64,000 nucleotides of DNA from Onchidella celtica (taxonomy: Eukaryota > Mollusca > Gastropoda > Systellommatophora > Onchidiidae): positions 84,811,677 through 84,875,676 of the forward strand of contig OZ007567.1 in NCBI GenBank assembly GCA_963931925.1, in the 5' to 3' direction. Each line of letters begins with the position of its first letter. The first letter of the stretch is position 1. Made by a program: the position numbers and the translations under genes. Below the pieces are notes generated by a model that did no database searches, was not told where the DNA came from, and was given only the letters and a program-made list of their open reading frames with translations. Below are positions 10,966 to 24,500 of the stretch, in pieces.

Positions 10966-13900
10966 GAGGCACAGTCCCCTGTGCTTGGTTATATTCTTAA
11001 TCTTGTAAGTTTCACAAAAGGAAATCAGCGCGTCTGGGCTCTTTGATGAAATGGGCTCTCAGCTTGAGACATATTTGTATAGTGAATATGTACAATGAAT
11101 TAACCCACAACCACTGTTTCACAGAGGAGAATCATAAGATGCAAATATGCTGAACATTGAAACTCATTTTCTGAATCGTATATTCTGTTATCTGATATTT
11201 GCAAAACATATCCCAGTTTCAAAAGACTTCCAGATGCAGAGTGAAAATAAGTCACATTGACAGCATCTTCAGGATAAGAAAATCCTGTGCTCAGGTATGT
11301 TGTTTTTTTTGTTGTTTTTTTATCACTTGCCCCATTAGACAGCAGTTCTGAGATGTTGAGTAAAATGAATCAGGGTCAGTGACAGGGAAATTGAATGAGC
11401 ACGCACATAAAAGTAATTTGGAAATTACTTCAAACATTGGAGAGTATAAAAAAAATAAGCTGGCTCCAAAAGAGGGCAGGACCTTTCTTTGAGATGGAGC
11501 AAAACGACTATTGCATATATTAAACTGATCTGACTGAATCATTGGATGCGAGTTCAGCTCTCATTTTGAGGTGTTAACACATGTTTTTACCTTGTACATG
11601 TATATAATATCTCCATGCTTGTATACTAAAGATATTGTTTGCATTGATATTGTATTCAACTGCAATATTTAACATTCGCCTATGAGATTTCTCTTTTCTA
11701 CGTGCTAAACCTGCTCCTGTATTGAATTTATTGATAAGATTCCTTTATTTTTCTATTTCATGAAATTGAATAAAAATGACATCCCATCACTTCGCCTTTT
11801 TGAGTCCCTGGCCTTGAAGAAATTTGTATTTTTCATTCCATTATTTATGACGAGCACAGGATCAAATAGTTTTGTATCTGTGAATTACCATAGCAGTTTT
11901 GATATGTTGTTGTGACTATTTCTTTTCCCGATTATAGTTGAAATTGTTTTCTTTTAATGACAGTCCGTTTTGTTTTTTTTTGCTAGTTTCGATCAAAAAA
12001 TGAGGGATGGCTATGTTTTTACTTTACAAAAGTTGCAAGTTCATCATATGTTCTCTTTACTTAGAGGTGCAATTTTCATTTAGATTTGTCATGGAACATC
12101 TTTCCACCAGAGTATCCTGAAGAGAGATGATTAAGCACACAAACTAATTCATCATTTGCTGGATGGTTTCCCCCACCTCATATTACAGTACTTGAAATAT
12201 CATGATAAAAGAATCATTCATCAGCCAGAAGTGCTAACCATGTTAAAATTTCAGATGGAGAATTTCATGAAATAAATTTCGTCAAGGAAATGTGATTCAA
12301 GATCCTCTCATGACATTTCAACGTGATCATGTGCAGAATTAAAATTATTTCCTTCATAATTTAGTGAGCCCATTTTTCAAGGTTCAAACAGTTTATTTGC
12401 TGATGTATAATAGATATAGTTAGTAGTATTCAGTTTTTTCTACCTTTTCTCATTGAGCTAAATTTGCTCAATTTTAAATTTTGTAATAATAACATTATTA
12501 CCTCTACTGGGAGAAAGGAACAACATCTCTTATCTTTTTTAACCATGAAAATGTTGAAGATATTTATAATCATACACAATGTATTTATCCCAAAGTCTAA
12601 AACATCAGTTCCATTATGTCATCATTTACAATTTTTCATGTTCAAGAATTGATTAACCAAATATTACAAAGCTAGGGGTTCACAAATCATACTATCAAAT
12701 TTACCCTGTCTTTATGACATGGAAAAGCATAGTTTGAACAGTTTATCACAGGTCATAAGAGTTCTAGAGCTATTTCTTATTTTTTAGTTCCCTTCAGCAG
12801 CAATGTAGACTGCCCCCCTCCCGTTTTTAAATTACAGGTATTTTACGTAGTTCATTCAGATAGCTAGCACACATATCAGATTGCATGGTAGTGGTTAATT
12901 TAAATTAGATATAGAATTATATATCGGATCAATACAGACAATCTTTCAAGATACATGTACTAGAGTATTTCCCTATTCAGTTTTCATTGCATTCCTTGTG
13001 TGTACTGTCTTTTACACGCAAGAGCATGCCAAGGGCGTAATAATATTCTGTATGTTGAATGCTAGATTTGAGATCACAGATAAGAAAGAGAAAGCTTTGG
13101 CAATGAAGATGGGCTACGGTTCTTTATTTTCTCTTGTTGTTTGAGGGTTATCTGGATACGATAATCCTTAATTTTTGTTGCTGATATGGGACATACAGTA
13201 TTTCTGTAAATAGTTTTCTCCAGATGAAGTTTCTGTCTGTGATTCCGAAGGCATTTTGTACACGATACAAGACGGATCTGACATTTCTGCATGATTTACA
13301 CAGGCTTTTGCTGACTGAAAGAAGTGAATTTTCAAGATTTTCAGACAGACCATTTATTTATTACATGAAAATAAAAAGATATATTATCTTTTGACAGGGT
13401 AAGGAAGAATGGAGTATAATACACTTAGTGGCCCAGGGTAACAGGATGCAGATCGTAGGGTAGCAATAAAATAGCAATAAAATTGTCACAGTGTAATCTG
13501 TACTAAGAAATTTATGCAGGGCCGCAGACTGCCCATTGCAGGATCAGCATGATTTGGTTGCATCAGTAATGATTTCAGCATGTTGGACTGAAATAGAAGA
13601 TATAATTTTTGGTCTTCATTCCCGTCTTGACAATAGTTTGTGAGATTATCTTAGAAATAAGTAGAAATTTAGAAACTACATTGCCTTCTGAGGACTTCAG
13701 CCAGCATTATTAGAAAATTTGTAAATAACCAGTATCTGCATTATTTCTAATCTTTTGTAAGATACACACAGTACAATCAGGGAAGATAGTGGAATTGTTG
13801 AAAAGGCAACTGCATGAATGATAGGAATATATTACTTTTTCAAAAACCAGTGGTGCTTATTCAGTAAGTTCCTCACTTTAGGTAAGACAGATTCGGTTTT

Positions 13901-16900
13901 GAAAGAATTTTTAATGTACGTTTATTCTTTCTTTTGCTGTTTGTAGGGTCAGATCCATTCATACGATATGTTCACCGTACAGCTTTCATTTTACTTAACG
14001 AAACTTTTAGTTTACCGGAAAGATAAAATGTTTGTAGATTGTTGTTTTCTGATGATCACTGCTCTTGGCATTTTCGGCTCAGCAGAAAGATGAAGCTGAC
14101 AACCAGAAGGGACAAAATCCAAAATTTTCGTTTTTGAGGTATTCAATTTCAAATATTCTGACTGAAGTTGAAAACATTTAAATATAACCTGTTAATAACA
14201 ATGGTACAGTTGAGGTAAGCCAGTTTTGTAGCAATGTCCTCTTGGCCTTTTCTTAAAGATTGACATATTTGTGATAAAGTGTACAATGATCCTTTTTCAA
14301 TTGAAAAAGCCAAAGTAAATTAAATACAGTAAATTAGGTGACCGACTTCTGCTTTGTGTATCTTCTAGTAATTTTAAAAGAGGTGGGCATTAGGATTTTG
14401 TCAGAAATGAACCTGTCCTTTTTCTCTGTATGATTCAAAATATCCAGCAGTAATTGATAATGTCCATTTGATGAGATCAAGCAGTTCAAGATCATTGCAT
14501 GGATATAAACCAGGCATTCACATTGTCAGGTAACTGAAAGAATGAGGTCATTATGCATGTTCTTGTGTTAGTAAACAAAAATTCAGATAATTGACAGTGA
14601 CATGGTTAAACCATATCAGAAACTGAAAACTTGACTTAGCCCTATGTGGTTGTCAGCTGATAGAGCAGTGAAAGGCACTTAATTCATCCTATTTTAGCAT
14701 CAATTTTTTCATCAGTATTCATTTATTTGAAATGATATGAAGAAATGTTGCCATCACTGAGTTTAGGTTTTCTGACAGACACTGGCAGAAGAGCCATGTC
14801 GTCATAGGTCTATATCCTTTTGCTACTGACAAGTTTATACATGTACATGTAGTAGTTTCAGTTTTGTGAATTGTCAGAGCTCATTAACTTGTGGTAAACC
14901 AATTGACAACATTTAATTATCACTTTCTGGTGGTGGGGGAAAATCCAGAATAAGCTAATGCACAAATTGTATTTAACCAGAATAGAGTTTCTTATTGTGT
15001 GTGAGATACCTACGTTATGGTCCCACTTTGACCCTTGAGGACTGTGTCACAGTGTAAGTGTGGGGTGTTAGAAGGATGAACTTAGGATGATTTTTTACAT
15101 AAACTCTCTTTGAAATGTTATCAAGTTTTCTTTATGCTTTGGCCATTTTGAGTCTAATGCCATCATTTGTACCAGTAAGGTACAAGATGCTGGTGAGTTT
15201 GCAGTTGTTAGAGGAAGACCTTTCTTGGTTAGCTTTTATTAATTTTTTTTTTATACAGCTGTTGACTGGCCACTATATGATTATTTATTCACATTATCTG
15301 CTTGGCCACTATTCGCCTGCCTGGATTGTTGCCAATCTTGGTGGTGCCGAGTTGTGATTAAGGGAAGTTTATTATGATGTTCCGATGTTTTAATAAGAAC
15401 AGATTCAGCTGCTGGCAAAAGAAAGTTGTAATCAGCTGGTGATGGCAGTCCAACTGAATGCCAGATTATGATGGCAGAGTAATGCTAGTGCTTTGCTGAT
15501 AATGTCCTTGTTAAGATTTTTTTTTAAAAATATATTGCTTACGGGAGAAAAGAACATCATCATTGACAAAATAGTTTGATTAAAGAACTAAATAAAGTAA
15601 TTGGGAAAACTGATTTGAAAAGGGATAACTTCCAGATACATGTACATTGTACTATTTTTATTCAGTTTATTTATAATGCGAACATACAAATGACGGACAC
15701 CATAAGGGTATTCAATTTTCCGTTCAGCTTTATATTTTGAGATGCCACCGTTCTTGATATATTTTCTTGATTTCTTTTTGAATTCTTCTGTAGCACTAGC
15801 AGTTTTTCATTTGCAGTCCTTGTTAGTGATTGTATTCATTTAGTCTTTCTATCCATTACATTTCTTAGGAGTCGCTTTAGTCCTGTGAACTAAAAGTGCA
15901 ATATTGATGCTATAAAGAGTTGATAATATTGCAGATTCATTTCCAAATCTGTACTTTTGATGTGCACATAGTTTTGTAAGCCATGTTAACCTTCTTCTCA
16001 TTTTTTTCTTGAAATCTAGTCCTCCTAAAACCAGTTTCCACACTTACTAATGATGTGTTACATTATTATGTCTTTGGACCAGACAAATTTACAATGTGTA
16101 TTTAGGGCGAGGCATCTATCCTTATGAACTGTGGCCACTGTTGATTTGATAATTTTCAAGATTTTGTGAGATCCTTTACCCTTTTGAAGAAAAGACCATT
16201 CATGTATAAACAACTATTGTAGGCATGGCCTTTTTTTTGTTATAAGCGTGGCGCCCTAGCTAATTCTTTGTTTAGTGTTGCACGCCACCAAGCATCAATC
16301 AATGCAATGCAATATGTTGTGATATTCTTGTTTTGTGTTGTGTTCATGTGGAGTGAAAGGTTCTAAAATTAGGGATGATGATGATTTGATATTTTCCTGC
16401 CCCCTTTTTTCTTTCTTTCTTCTTTTTTTTTCCCACTTGCTTGAAAACTGTCGAAGGTTTTTGTATTGCACATTAAATTCAAAGGACTGAATTTATAAAT
16501 GGGAGTAGCACAAATCTGAAGAAAAACTTTTGAGATGAACACAAAACAGTTAACCTCAGTGTAAAGATGGGAAAAAAATTATCGGATAAATAAATCATTG
16601 ATATCCATTGTGGATAATTTTAAAGAAGGAAAAAAAAAAAAGAAACAATCAAAACAATATTATACTGTGTGTTTTTACAGATGTTTTGGTTGTTTATTCA
16701 TTATCCACATTTCCTAATTTTTATGAGATCTGACTTTGAATGAGGTGATATCCCGTGTTAACATGGAATGTTACAAAATTTTGATCTTATCTAGAAATAA
16801 ATGAAAAATTTTTAAATGGCAGTTTTGCATACCCAAAGATAATTGATTTTATCACAGTCAGGTTGGAAGACAGAAAAGCTCATTGATCTCCCCTTCTGTG

Positions 16901-18274
16901 GAAGCCACCATAAGCTGAATCATAAAATTGCATGTTTGTGAATTACTTGTTACAAATCTCTGATGAGTTAAGCATTGGTTTAAGATTTGCAGATGAACTA
17001 ACCAATTGGTAATTTCAACTCAGAGTGTGTACGAAGTTTAGTATGGGCATGTAGAGATGTGCAATAATAAATCATTAATTTTTTTCTTTTAGTTTTTAAC
17101 AAAATTGAAATCTGATCCATGTTTTACACACAAAAAAAAATTCTGTTCAAAGTTTGAAATGCATGCCAGAAGATCATGAATTATTTTGTTTTTAGTGCTA
17201 GGCATTGCAAGTAGCCTGTAATGTACAGAAAATGCTTGCAAGACCAAAGGCATATAATTATGACTATGTCCTCGAGCTCTACTACAGTTGTGACATGCGC
17301 GCGTATATTATCCAGTCCTGGGGCTCAGGGAAAACAAAGCAAAACTACTAATCCTGCTTTGCACAGATGAAAGCTTTGTTGCATGCAAAACTTTCTGTCA
17401 GTGTGGGACTTTACAGTTATACGATACCATTGGTCACTGTATATTATTAATTTTCTTGTCTTTCGGGATTTACTCCCAAAGTTGTATTTGTGGCATTGTG
17501 GGGGATTTTTATGTACATGTGTGAGTTTATGCCTAAAGGTAGGTGAATATTCTATCTAAACATGAAGTTCAAGAAATCCATTATGGTATGACTGGATGAA
17601 AAAGAGGGTGTCTCTAAATCATGGGTGATGATTTGTTTACTTGTGAATGTCCCACTTTGGATTGAAACCAAACCATGTTTCAAGAAGAAAAAAGAAATTC
17701 ATGCATTCCATTGCTAATAAAAATTTGTCTTACCCATCTTTTCAAAATCAAGTCACATAACTGCAGACGGCTAACATACATTTAGTTAAATTTGGTGGCC
17801 TATCTTTAAAGTTTTAGGTAGTGGAGAGCCTCAGCAAATAGCGCATTATACATGTACTACTTTTTGGAGAGCCCCCCCCCCCCCCCCCCACCCCAAAAAT
17901 GTTACTGGTGGTTGAATTTTCTATACAAGGGATGGGATAGAGTCTTGCCTAAATATATCCTTCTCTTTCATGTCCAGCTGTTTCTGATATGGAATACAAA
18001 AATCTTTTGATGGACAGAGCATTAAAAAAAGTTGTGGGCCCTACAGGCAAAGCCTTAATTACGTGTATATAACAGATGTAATTATGTTTTTGTTTCCCAC
18101 TACGTAAGCATGTGTTCCCCTTTACTTAGGTTCACGAACAGAATAGATCACCATGGTACTGGAATTACACGTTGTATTGCATTGCCGTGATCTGCAGTCC
18201 ATATCAAACCTTGAAAAACTGCTAATCTTATTTAAACAAATCCATCTCTTGAAACTAAAATATATGCTAGGCTA
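10966..18274. other. Intergenic, no gene seen
   Basis: About 7.3 kb of AT-rich DNA. Frames on both strands are short and stop-bounded, and none shows a recognisable domain or paired splice sites. It contains only low-complexity tracts, including a C run near 17872-17890. Long 3' UTR isoforms of the TBC1D gene cannot be excluded. Confidence 0.45.
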
Positions 18275-18647
18275 CACAAGTCTTGCAACAAACTTTTACA
18301 TGGCTGTAACTTTTGAACCGCTGGAGATACATGTGTAATTGAATGAAATTTAAAAAAAAAAGCCTTGTCATCTTTAATTCAAGTTCTATTTATCCCATAA
18401 ATGAACTAGATCTAAATGAGCATTTCAGGCAAGATAGAAACTGTCAAAATACTCAATAGGCAGAAACGTCATATAGTTCTGAATTTTGTTTTGTTCAGTT
18501 GTCCAAGACAGGACATCAAGTCATTAGAAAAGTGAAAAATTTTTATTTCACCGGAACAATCTTTGTTTATTTCATTTTTAAAAAAATTTGAATTAACCTA
18601 ATTTGTCCAAAAGTTACAGCCGTTTAAAATTCGTTGCAAGACTTATG
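18275..18647. mobile_element. Short TIR element (MITE), about 373 bp
   Basis: The outer about 80 bases on each side are inverted copies. Shared blocks are AAGTCTTGCAAC, GGCTGTAACTTTTG and an inner AAATTTAAAA-type run. A TA dinucleotide precedes the left end (18273-18274). The right flank does not preserve a clear TA, so the target duplication is uncertain. TIR wording and length resemble Tc1/mariner-derived MITEs. No coding capacity. Confidence 0.55.
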
Positions 18648-18994
18648 CGGCTTAGTATAGTAATCAACTGGAAAGTGTTCGTCCAAGTGGAAGACAGACA
18701 TGTTTGTGGACAATCCACTCGGCCGGAGAGATTGTTAATGTTGATGTTACTGTACTTGTCAGAAAGTGTCATAACCGTTTTTCATACAATTTCAGCACTT
18801 TTGTACTATTGAATTTGTGTGTATTTTCACGTGCCAGTATCAGACGAGCTTAAGCAAAACTTGAGAAACTGCAATCTCTTATAACCAGTGATAAAATGTC
18901 ATATTGAACATACTGAATGTCTGTATTAATACAATCTCACCATATTTTTTTTTCATAACCATCAGTTTCCTACAATACCTTCTTTTGTTATCGT

Positions 18995-19159
18995 CAGTGG
19001 TGGATCTACTATGAAATTAGTGAAGCTTAAGCTCGAGGGTCCTGTAGAAGCCTTTTTTTTTAATGAGTGAATCTTGGATGTTGCCCTACTGATGCTGGTT
19101 GAGAAGGGACTCCATAACAGTTCAAGCTTCAGGGCCCCAAATATGTAGGTCCGCCACTG
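18995..19159. mobile_element. hAT-type MITE, 165 bp
   Basis: It starts CAGTGGTGGATCTACT and ends TAGGTCCGCCACTG, an inverted pair with the CAGTGGCGGA-type termini typical of hAT MITEs. Flanks are GTTATCGT on the left (18987-18994) and GTTATCAT on the right (19160-19167), an 8-bp target duplication with one mismatch, as expected for hAT insertion. No coding capacity. Confidence 0.75.
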
Positions 19160-19994
19160 GTTATCATTTTGTAGTAAGTCACATTTGCTTGTTTGTTTTT
19201 TTAGTTAAAAATTTATGCGTCCATGTTTTGCGGTGAAAGCTGTAGCGCACTCACCTAAGTCTGTTTTGTGTCCGTTTTGATTCAGACTTGAACTTCTTTT
19301 CAAACAACTAATGAGACATGGCTTGTTTCAATCGCTCATGTGTGTGGCAACTCCATAGTCCGCACCATACACTAAAACACGAGGCCAAACATATGAGAGC
19401 GCTAATTTCATTCATATACTAATTTATTTCAATGAGTAGGCCTACTTACTATTATCATTTCTTTTTTCGTATATCATTGTTGTCATTTCTTTTGTTGTTG
19501 ATAATTTACATTGTCTCTTAAATTATGTGAAACTCAACCACTTCAGATGCATTATCCGTAAAATCCGATATTTGAAGTCCTCTCATTTTCTTCAGCTAAA
19601 TTATTTTCCTGACAGTGCATTTGTTTCGCCTAACTAAACATTTTAAGTAAACGAGCACCATGGTCAGGGACTATGAGAGAAAAATTACTAAACAGAGGAC
19701 TAGAGTGGTGAAGTTTTTTCAGATTTACATATCATGATCAATGTCATTATGCAAGTCCGCAGTCTTCTGAATTTTATGTTCTCTGTTCTCATTTACTTTG
19801 TACTGTTTTCCTCGCCCTGCAAACCTAATCTTGTGATGATGTCTGTACAAAGAATAATAGATCATGTAAAAATACATCTGACTTTTGTACTTATTTTGAT
19901 ACCTGGGCGAGAGGAGTTATTGTTGTTGTTGAAAGTACTGAGTGACCGGGCTTCACTCCTCACAAATGATTTACAGTAAGGACTTCAGAGGGTT
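19160..19994. other. Intergenic, no gene seen
   Basis: AT-rich sequence with one 81-aa frame at 19734-19979 (+). It is leucine-rich, has no recognised motif and no splice context, and is probably chance. Confidence 0.4.
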
Positions 19995-20290
19995 GTGAAT
20001 GCATTCACCTTTCACCCTGGCGTTGTCCATCCATGGCAGGATGTAGCCCCCTCCGACAATAACTTCCATTCTTTTGTCTGATGTTTTCCTCATTCATGTT
20101 GTTCCTCTCCCCTCTCTTTAATGTCATTCTGCCACCTTCTACCTGGTCCTCCTCTTGTTCTTCTTCCTGTCCTTGGTTGCCATTCAGTGCAGCGTTTTGT
20201 CCATCTATTGCCATTCATCCTTCCCATATGTCCAGTGTAAAACCTGTCGTCAACACACCTGGCCAGCGTGACGATAGTACCCGACAATGA
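19995..20290 (-). pseudogene. 3' remnant of a LINE retrotransposon (C-terminus of pol)
   Basis: On the minus strand one frame reads TGHMGRMNGNRWTKRCTEWQ followed by GRRTRGGPGRRWQNDI. This matches the C-terminal tail seen after the reverse transcriptase in many non-LTR elements (GHxARMxDNRWTxxVTEW, then RGRPxxRWxDDI). After a frame change, GGYILPWMDNARVKG follows, also typical of that tail. The RT catalytic region is not present. It is a 5'-truncated, frame-shifted fossil; the clade cannot be named from this part. Confidence 0.65.
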
Positions 20291-20844
20291 TAAGGAAAGA
20301 ATTATTGCAGCGAAATTACCACTCGGGTAAAATGAGCAACATGATATTGTTATTGAATGTGAAGCTATTATGACTGAAACAGGAAGGCGTCTTCGCAGGG
20401 GACGAACAGCTCAATGAGTGCACCTCTTCATGCGGTAGCACTAGTAAGTGTAGCCTATAGTATACGTTAATCTGCTATTTTTAAGCTGAATCAAAACTGA
20501 AGCACATTCGTAAACACGAACACCTTGGGCGCTGATAACTTTGTTGCAGTTCATTATGCCAACAAAAGGTATATGATGAAACAGCTTCAGATTCTTTTCC
20601 CCATAACTTGAACAGCTACTCGATGAAGTTTGACGAAGAAGAGAATGGTAAGAAAACTCTACTTCAGAATGGTTTTGTTTTATTACCGACAACGTAATTA
20701 ACCCCCGGCTTTGCCCGGCATAAACTGTTTCCATACCCTTCTCTTTCTGACCTTATTCCTTCTCCTCCCTTATCCCACCCCCTGCCTCTGGCCAATATTT
20801 TACTGACTTCCATGCGCATAGTATCTCAAAGTCAAAATTGTTTA

Positions 20845-21047
20845 AAGAAAAGAACAAAAACAACCCCACTCTTTTAAAAAACATATGGTTAAAATAAAGA
20901 AACGGACGAACAGGGGGACTGTTTGCAACCAGCGTCAACCCGAACACGGGCCGGTAAGCCAGAGCTTTGATGGACCAAATTTGATGTGTTTGACTGGGCG
21001 GCTCGGGAGATTAGCCTGACTGGATGCGGGGGAAAGCTCAGAAATAT
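20845..21047 (+). repeat. Local direct repeat, copy A
   Basis: Shares in order with copy B (21272-21540): AAAGAAACGGACSAACAG, CCGTTTGCAACC-type, CCAGAGCTTTGATGG, GATGTGTTTGA and CCTGACTGGATGCGG. Copy B carries extra sequence in the middle. The two lie about 430 bases apart in the same orientation, so this is a local segmental duplication or two neighbouring copies of an unclassified repeat. Confidence 0.6.
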
Positions 21048-21271
21048 GGGAGACAAAAGCATAATCTCCTCTCCCCATCCGGATAAACTTGTATCCACTG
21101 CCTCTTCATCCCTTCTCCACCCCCCCCCCCCGGGCAAGTTCTATCAAGCCAGATCTGCCCACATTTTACACATTCCTTTGCCCATTAGTGTATTACACCC
21201 GTTCCTGGTGTTGTTTGGGAAAAGCACATCGGATTGAATGCCCTTTGATGGCCGTCAAATTTATTATTATC

Positions 21272-21540
21272 AAGAAAAAAAAAAAAACATCCTTTAAAAA
21301 ATACGGTTGAACAAAGAAACGGACCAACAGACGGACCGTTTGCAACCATAGATATACACTACACAGGTTTGCAACAAAAATCTGGCCAAACACGGATTGG
21401 TGGACCCATGGAGGTACTAATACATGTATGGTGTTATTAATAGCTCCATGGGTGGACCAGAGCTTTGATGGCCGGATTGGATGTGTTTTGATTGGGCGGG
21501 AGATCTGCCTGACTGGATGCGGAACGAAACTTGGAAATAT
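21272..21540 (+). repeat. Local direct repeat, copy B
   Basis: Diverged second copy of the 20845-21047 sequence with an added internal segment (about 21350-21450), which itself contains a short inverted pair around CCATGGAG/CTCCATGG. No coding content is supported. Confidence 0.6.
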
Positions 21541-24500
21541 ACACATGTAGTTGGATGTTGTTAGGGAAGCGTGGTCTACTTATAAAGCCAAACAGAGAAA
21601 ATACTGAGTTGTGTTTACTGTTCAGCTATAACTTTCTACGTAAAATACTACGCTCCCCAAAGAACAGCCAATATATTATGGGATTATACTAAAATGGGGG
21701 AGACAAAAGACAGAGGATCGGGGGAAAAGGTATTGGCTGTTGCTTTTCTCATTTCTAAGACAAACTCATCGAGCCAGGTGGCCTGTTTGAACTAAACTAA
21801 AAAAAAAACCGGCAATACGATGGAACTGACCTAAGGCAAGGAGCAATATTTTCAACAATGAAAATAAAGATGTGAATATAATCATTTTCATTGGGTATGA
21901 ATTCGACCAGTCTCAGGCATGGGAGAATGCTGACCCATATTTATCAAGTGAAAAAGGATCAATTAGGTACGAGGTAAAAGGTCATCGATATCCATCCACA
22001 TGGTTGGCCATTGAAGTGTCATTAAAACTGACCTCGCCCGGAGTCTCTTCATATTTGTCGGCCTCATTGACATGAAGCGATTCCCCTCCTTGGCCGATAA
22101 CCCAGCGTCTTAAGACCTACTCCTATCAGTGATAAAGATCCCGTGACGTAGTCTATGTATGGCCTGATACTGGGATTTGCCCGGTGACTTTGATTGGCTT
22201 GAAGTGGCTGATCTTTTGTTGTTTCAAAAGTGAATACTGTACTTCAGAGGGGACAAAGTAATTAAATAATGATAACTTTCAGCTGAGGGCATTTCTGTCC
22301 CAACAAATAACAAATCTAAGTATGGTCAATATTTTACATTCGTGAATTTTGTTGCAGTGGTTTAGTGATACCATTTGATTTGTTATTTAGTTGTGACAGA
22401 CAAAGAGCTGACTTTTATCAATTGGGGTTGCGCCATACAGTAAGGTAGCCTTTTGATATGGCTTTGTGATGGCTCATGCCATCTCAGGGCATATCATGTA
22501 CAAGTAATGACTTGTCACTCTTGAATCCCGCAGTTTAAAACCCACAAGCCGTTTAACATAACATTCGCTTTCATTGTACTTGTATGAGTATGCCTGTTTA
22601 TTGACAGTATTTGATGGAATTGGAAATGTTTAATGTCCAGTGTTGGTTACATAAAAACTGCATGGTTGAATGAGATATAGATTTGTACCAGAAGTAGCAT
22701 ATAAGACCCAATCAAACTTCAAAGCACTTTATGTCATTTTGTCAGTAAATCAATTAATCGGTCAGTACCATGATAATCGTCAGATTAGCAAGAAAACACG
22801 ACCAAAATGACCAAAGTCAAAGTCAAACACGCATTCATTCAAATGGATCGCATAATGTTCAGTTTACATGAAATGTGGGGAAAGTTAAACTCATCCATAT
22901 CAATTCATTTGATGGAGACTGAGCTGTATATACAAAATACGCTTTAATCCTCACAAAAGTAATGATGAAATGATGCTAGATTAGCAATAGATTAAAATTG
23001 CCATCGCCAAAGATGAGATATTATTAATTAATAAACAAAAGCATTTGTTGGTTTTTTTTTTCAGCACACTGTGATATGAAATCCTGTTAGCAACACTATT
23101 ATGTTTGTAAATCCGTAAACAAATAAAAACAAACAAACAAAAGATTGATTTATGGCATTCAGAATCTTCATCATCAAAATCTAAGCTACTTTAAAAAAAA
23201 AAAAAAAACCACAAAAGTTTCTTGTTTTTCTCCATACCATGTCTTTAAACCATACTAATAACCCTTTCAAAACTTGCAAAAAGGCAGCTGGGAACTCGGA
23301 AATGATTTTTTCTGATGAAATCAGATTCCATGTCATAGGGTGTCCATTAAATTAAAATGTTTCACCATAATACAGTAGTAGATATGGATAAATTTGTAAA
23401 AATCTTAGCTATGTGTTTTGCTTAAAAAAAATATGTTAAAGGTTTCGATTTATTTTGACAGTGATAAAATGTGAAAAGCTTGAGTTCATGGTGCAAGATA
23501 AATTTAATATTAAAGTCAGGCGAAGTAACATTGTCACAGTGTGAACGGGATGAAGCAGAAAGTAATGGATACATCATTGTTCACCAGGAAATATTAAAAG
23601 CATTAGGAAAAAGTAACTGACGCGTGAAAATTTTTAACAGCTGAGACGAGAATAACAATGACAACATAATATAATAACAGTGGAAGATGGGAATCATATA
23701 TGAATTTTTTAAAATTAGAAGGTTATGATGCAAAGCTTGAATAAGATGTAAGCATAATTTTACAGCCGAGAACTTCGTAAAAAACAAAAACCAGTCAATA
23801 ATCTCAAGCGTGACTTTCGTATTGGCATTTCACGTTGTTGTTTTTCAGTCTGTTATCAATTATCAGTGCCTTAAAAACTAGAAACGTTGTATCAAACCTG
23901 TAAATCATGTTCTTGTGTTGATTATCACTTACTGTGGGTGTCCAAATGTGGACAACATTTTTGCGCCCGTCATTAAAAGACTAATCAATAATTACACAGC
24001 CATATGTAGCATCTGTGACCGTCATAAATGGTTTCGATTTGCTATCAGGGTTCTTGAAATATTACCTTTAAATTAGCTGATAATTACTTCTGGAAATAAG
24101 TCGACGCCTGATTGCTTGAAGAACTTCGCTTGTATTACAAAAAAATTAAGATATATAATTATGTATACGGTGAGGCTATTTTTTTTTTAATGCGTTGAGG
24201 CTAAAACCAGAGAGTATGTATGTATAGAGAGGTTTCACTATTGGTCGATTTACACTGCAAGACACGGGAGACGCCGCGAAACCACTGTTAGCATGGAGAG
24301 GAAAATAGGTCACTGCGGTAAACAATACCCGTTTGTGCATTTCCACTGGGCGTAAGAACTTACAAATGGCTCTAAATAGTTTCAATCAGCCCAAAAATAT
24401 AAACAAACCACTGCAGACAGACATGCACACAATCTTTGGTGAAGATCGTGTCTTTCAATTCTTGTTTACCGCAGCGATCTAGTTTCGCGATTTGGGAGAA

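Noticed and set aside
20697-20725. TTAACCCCCGGCTTTGCCCGGC as a piggyBac-type terminus
   Set aside because: No inverted partner followed by TTAA within reach; treated as chance.
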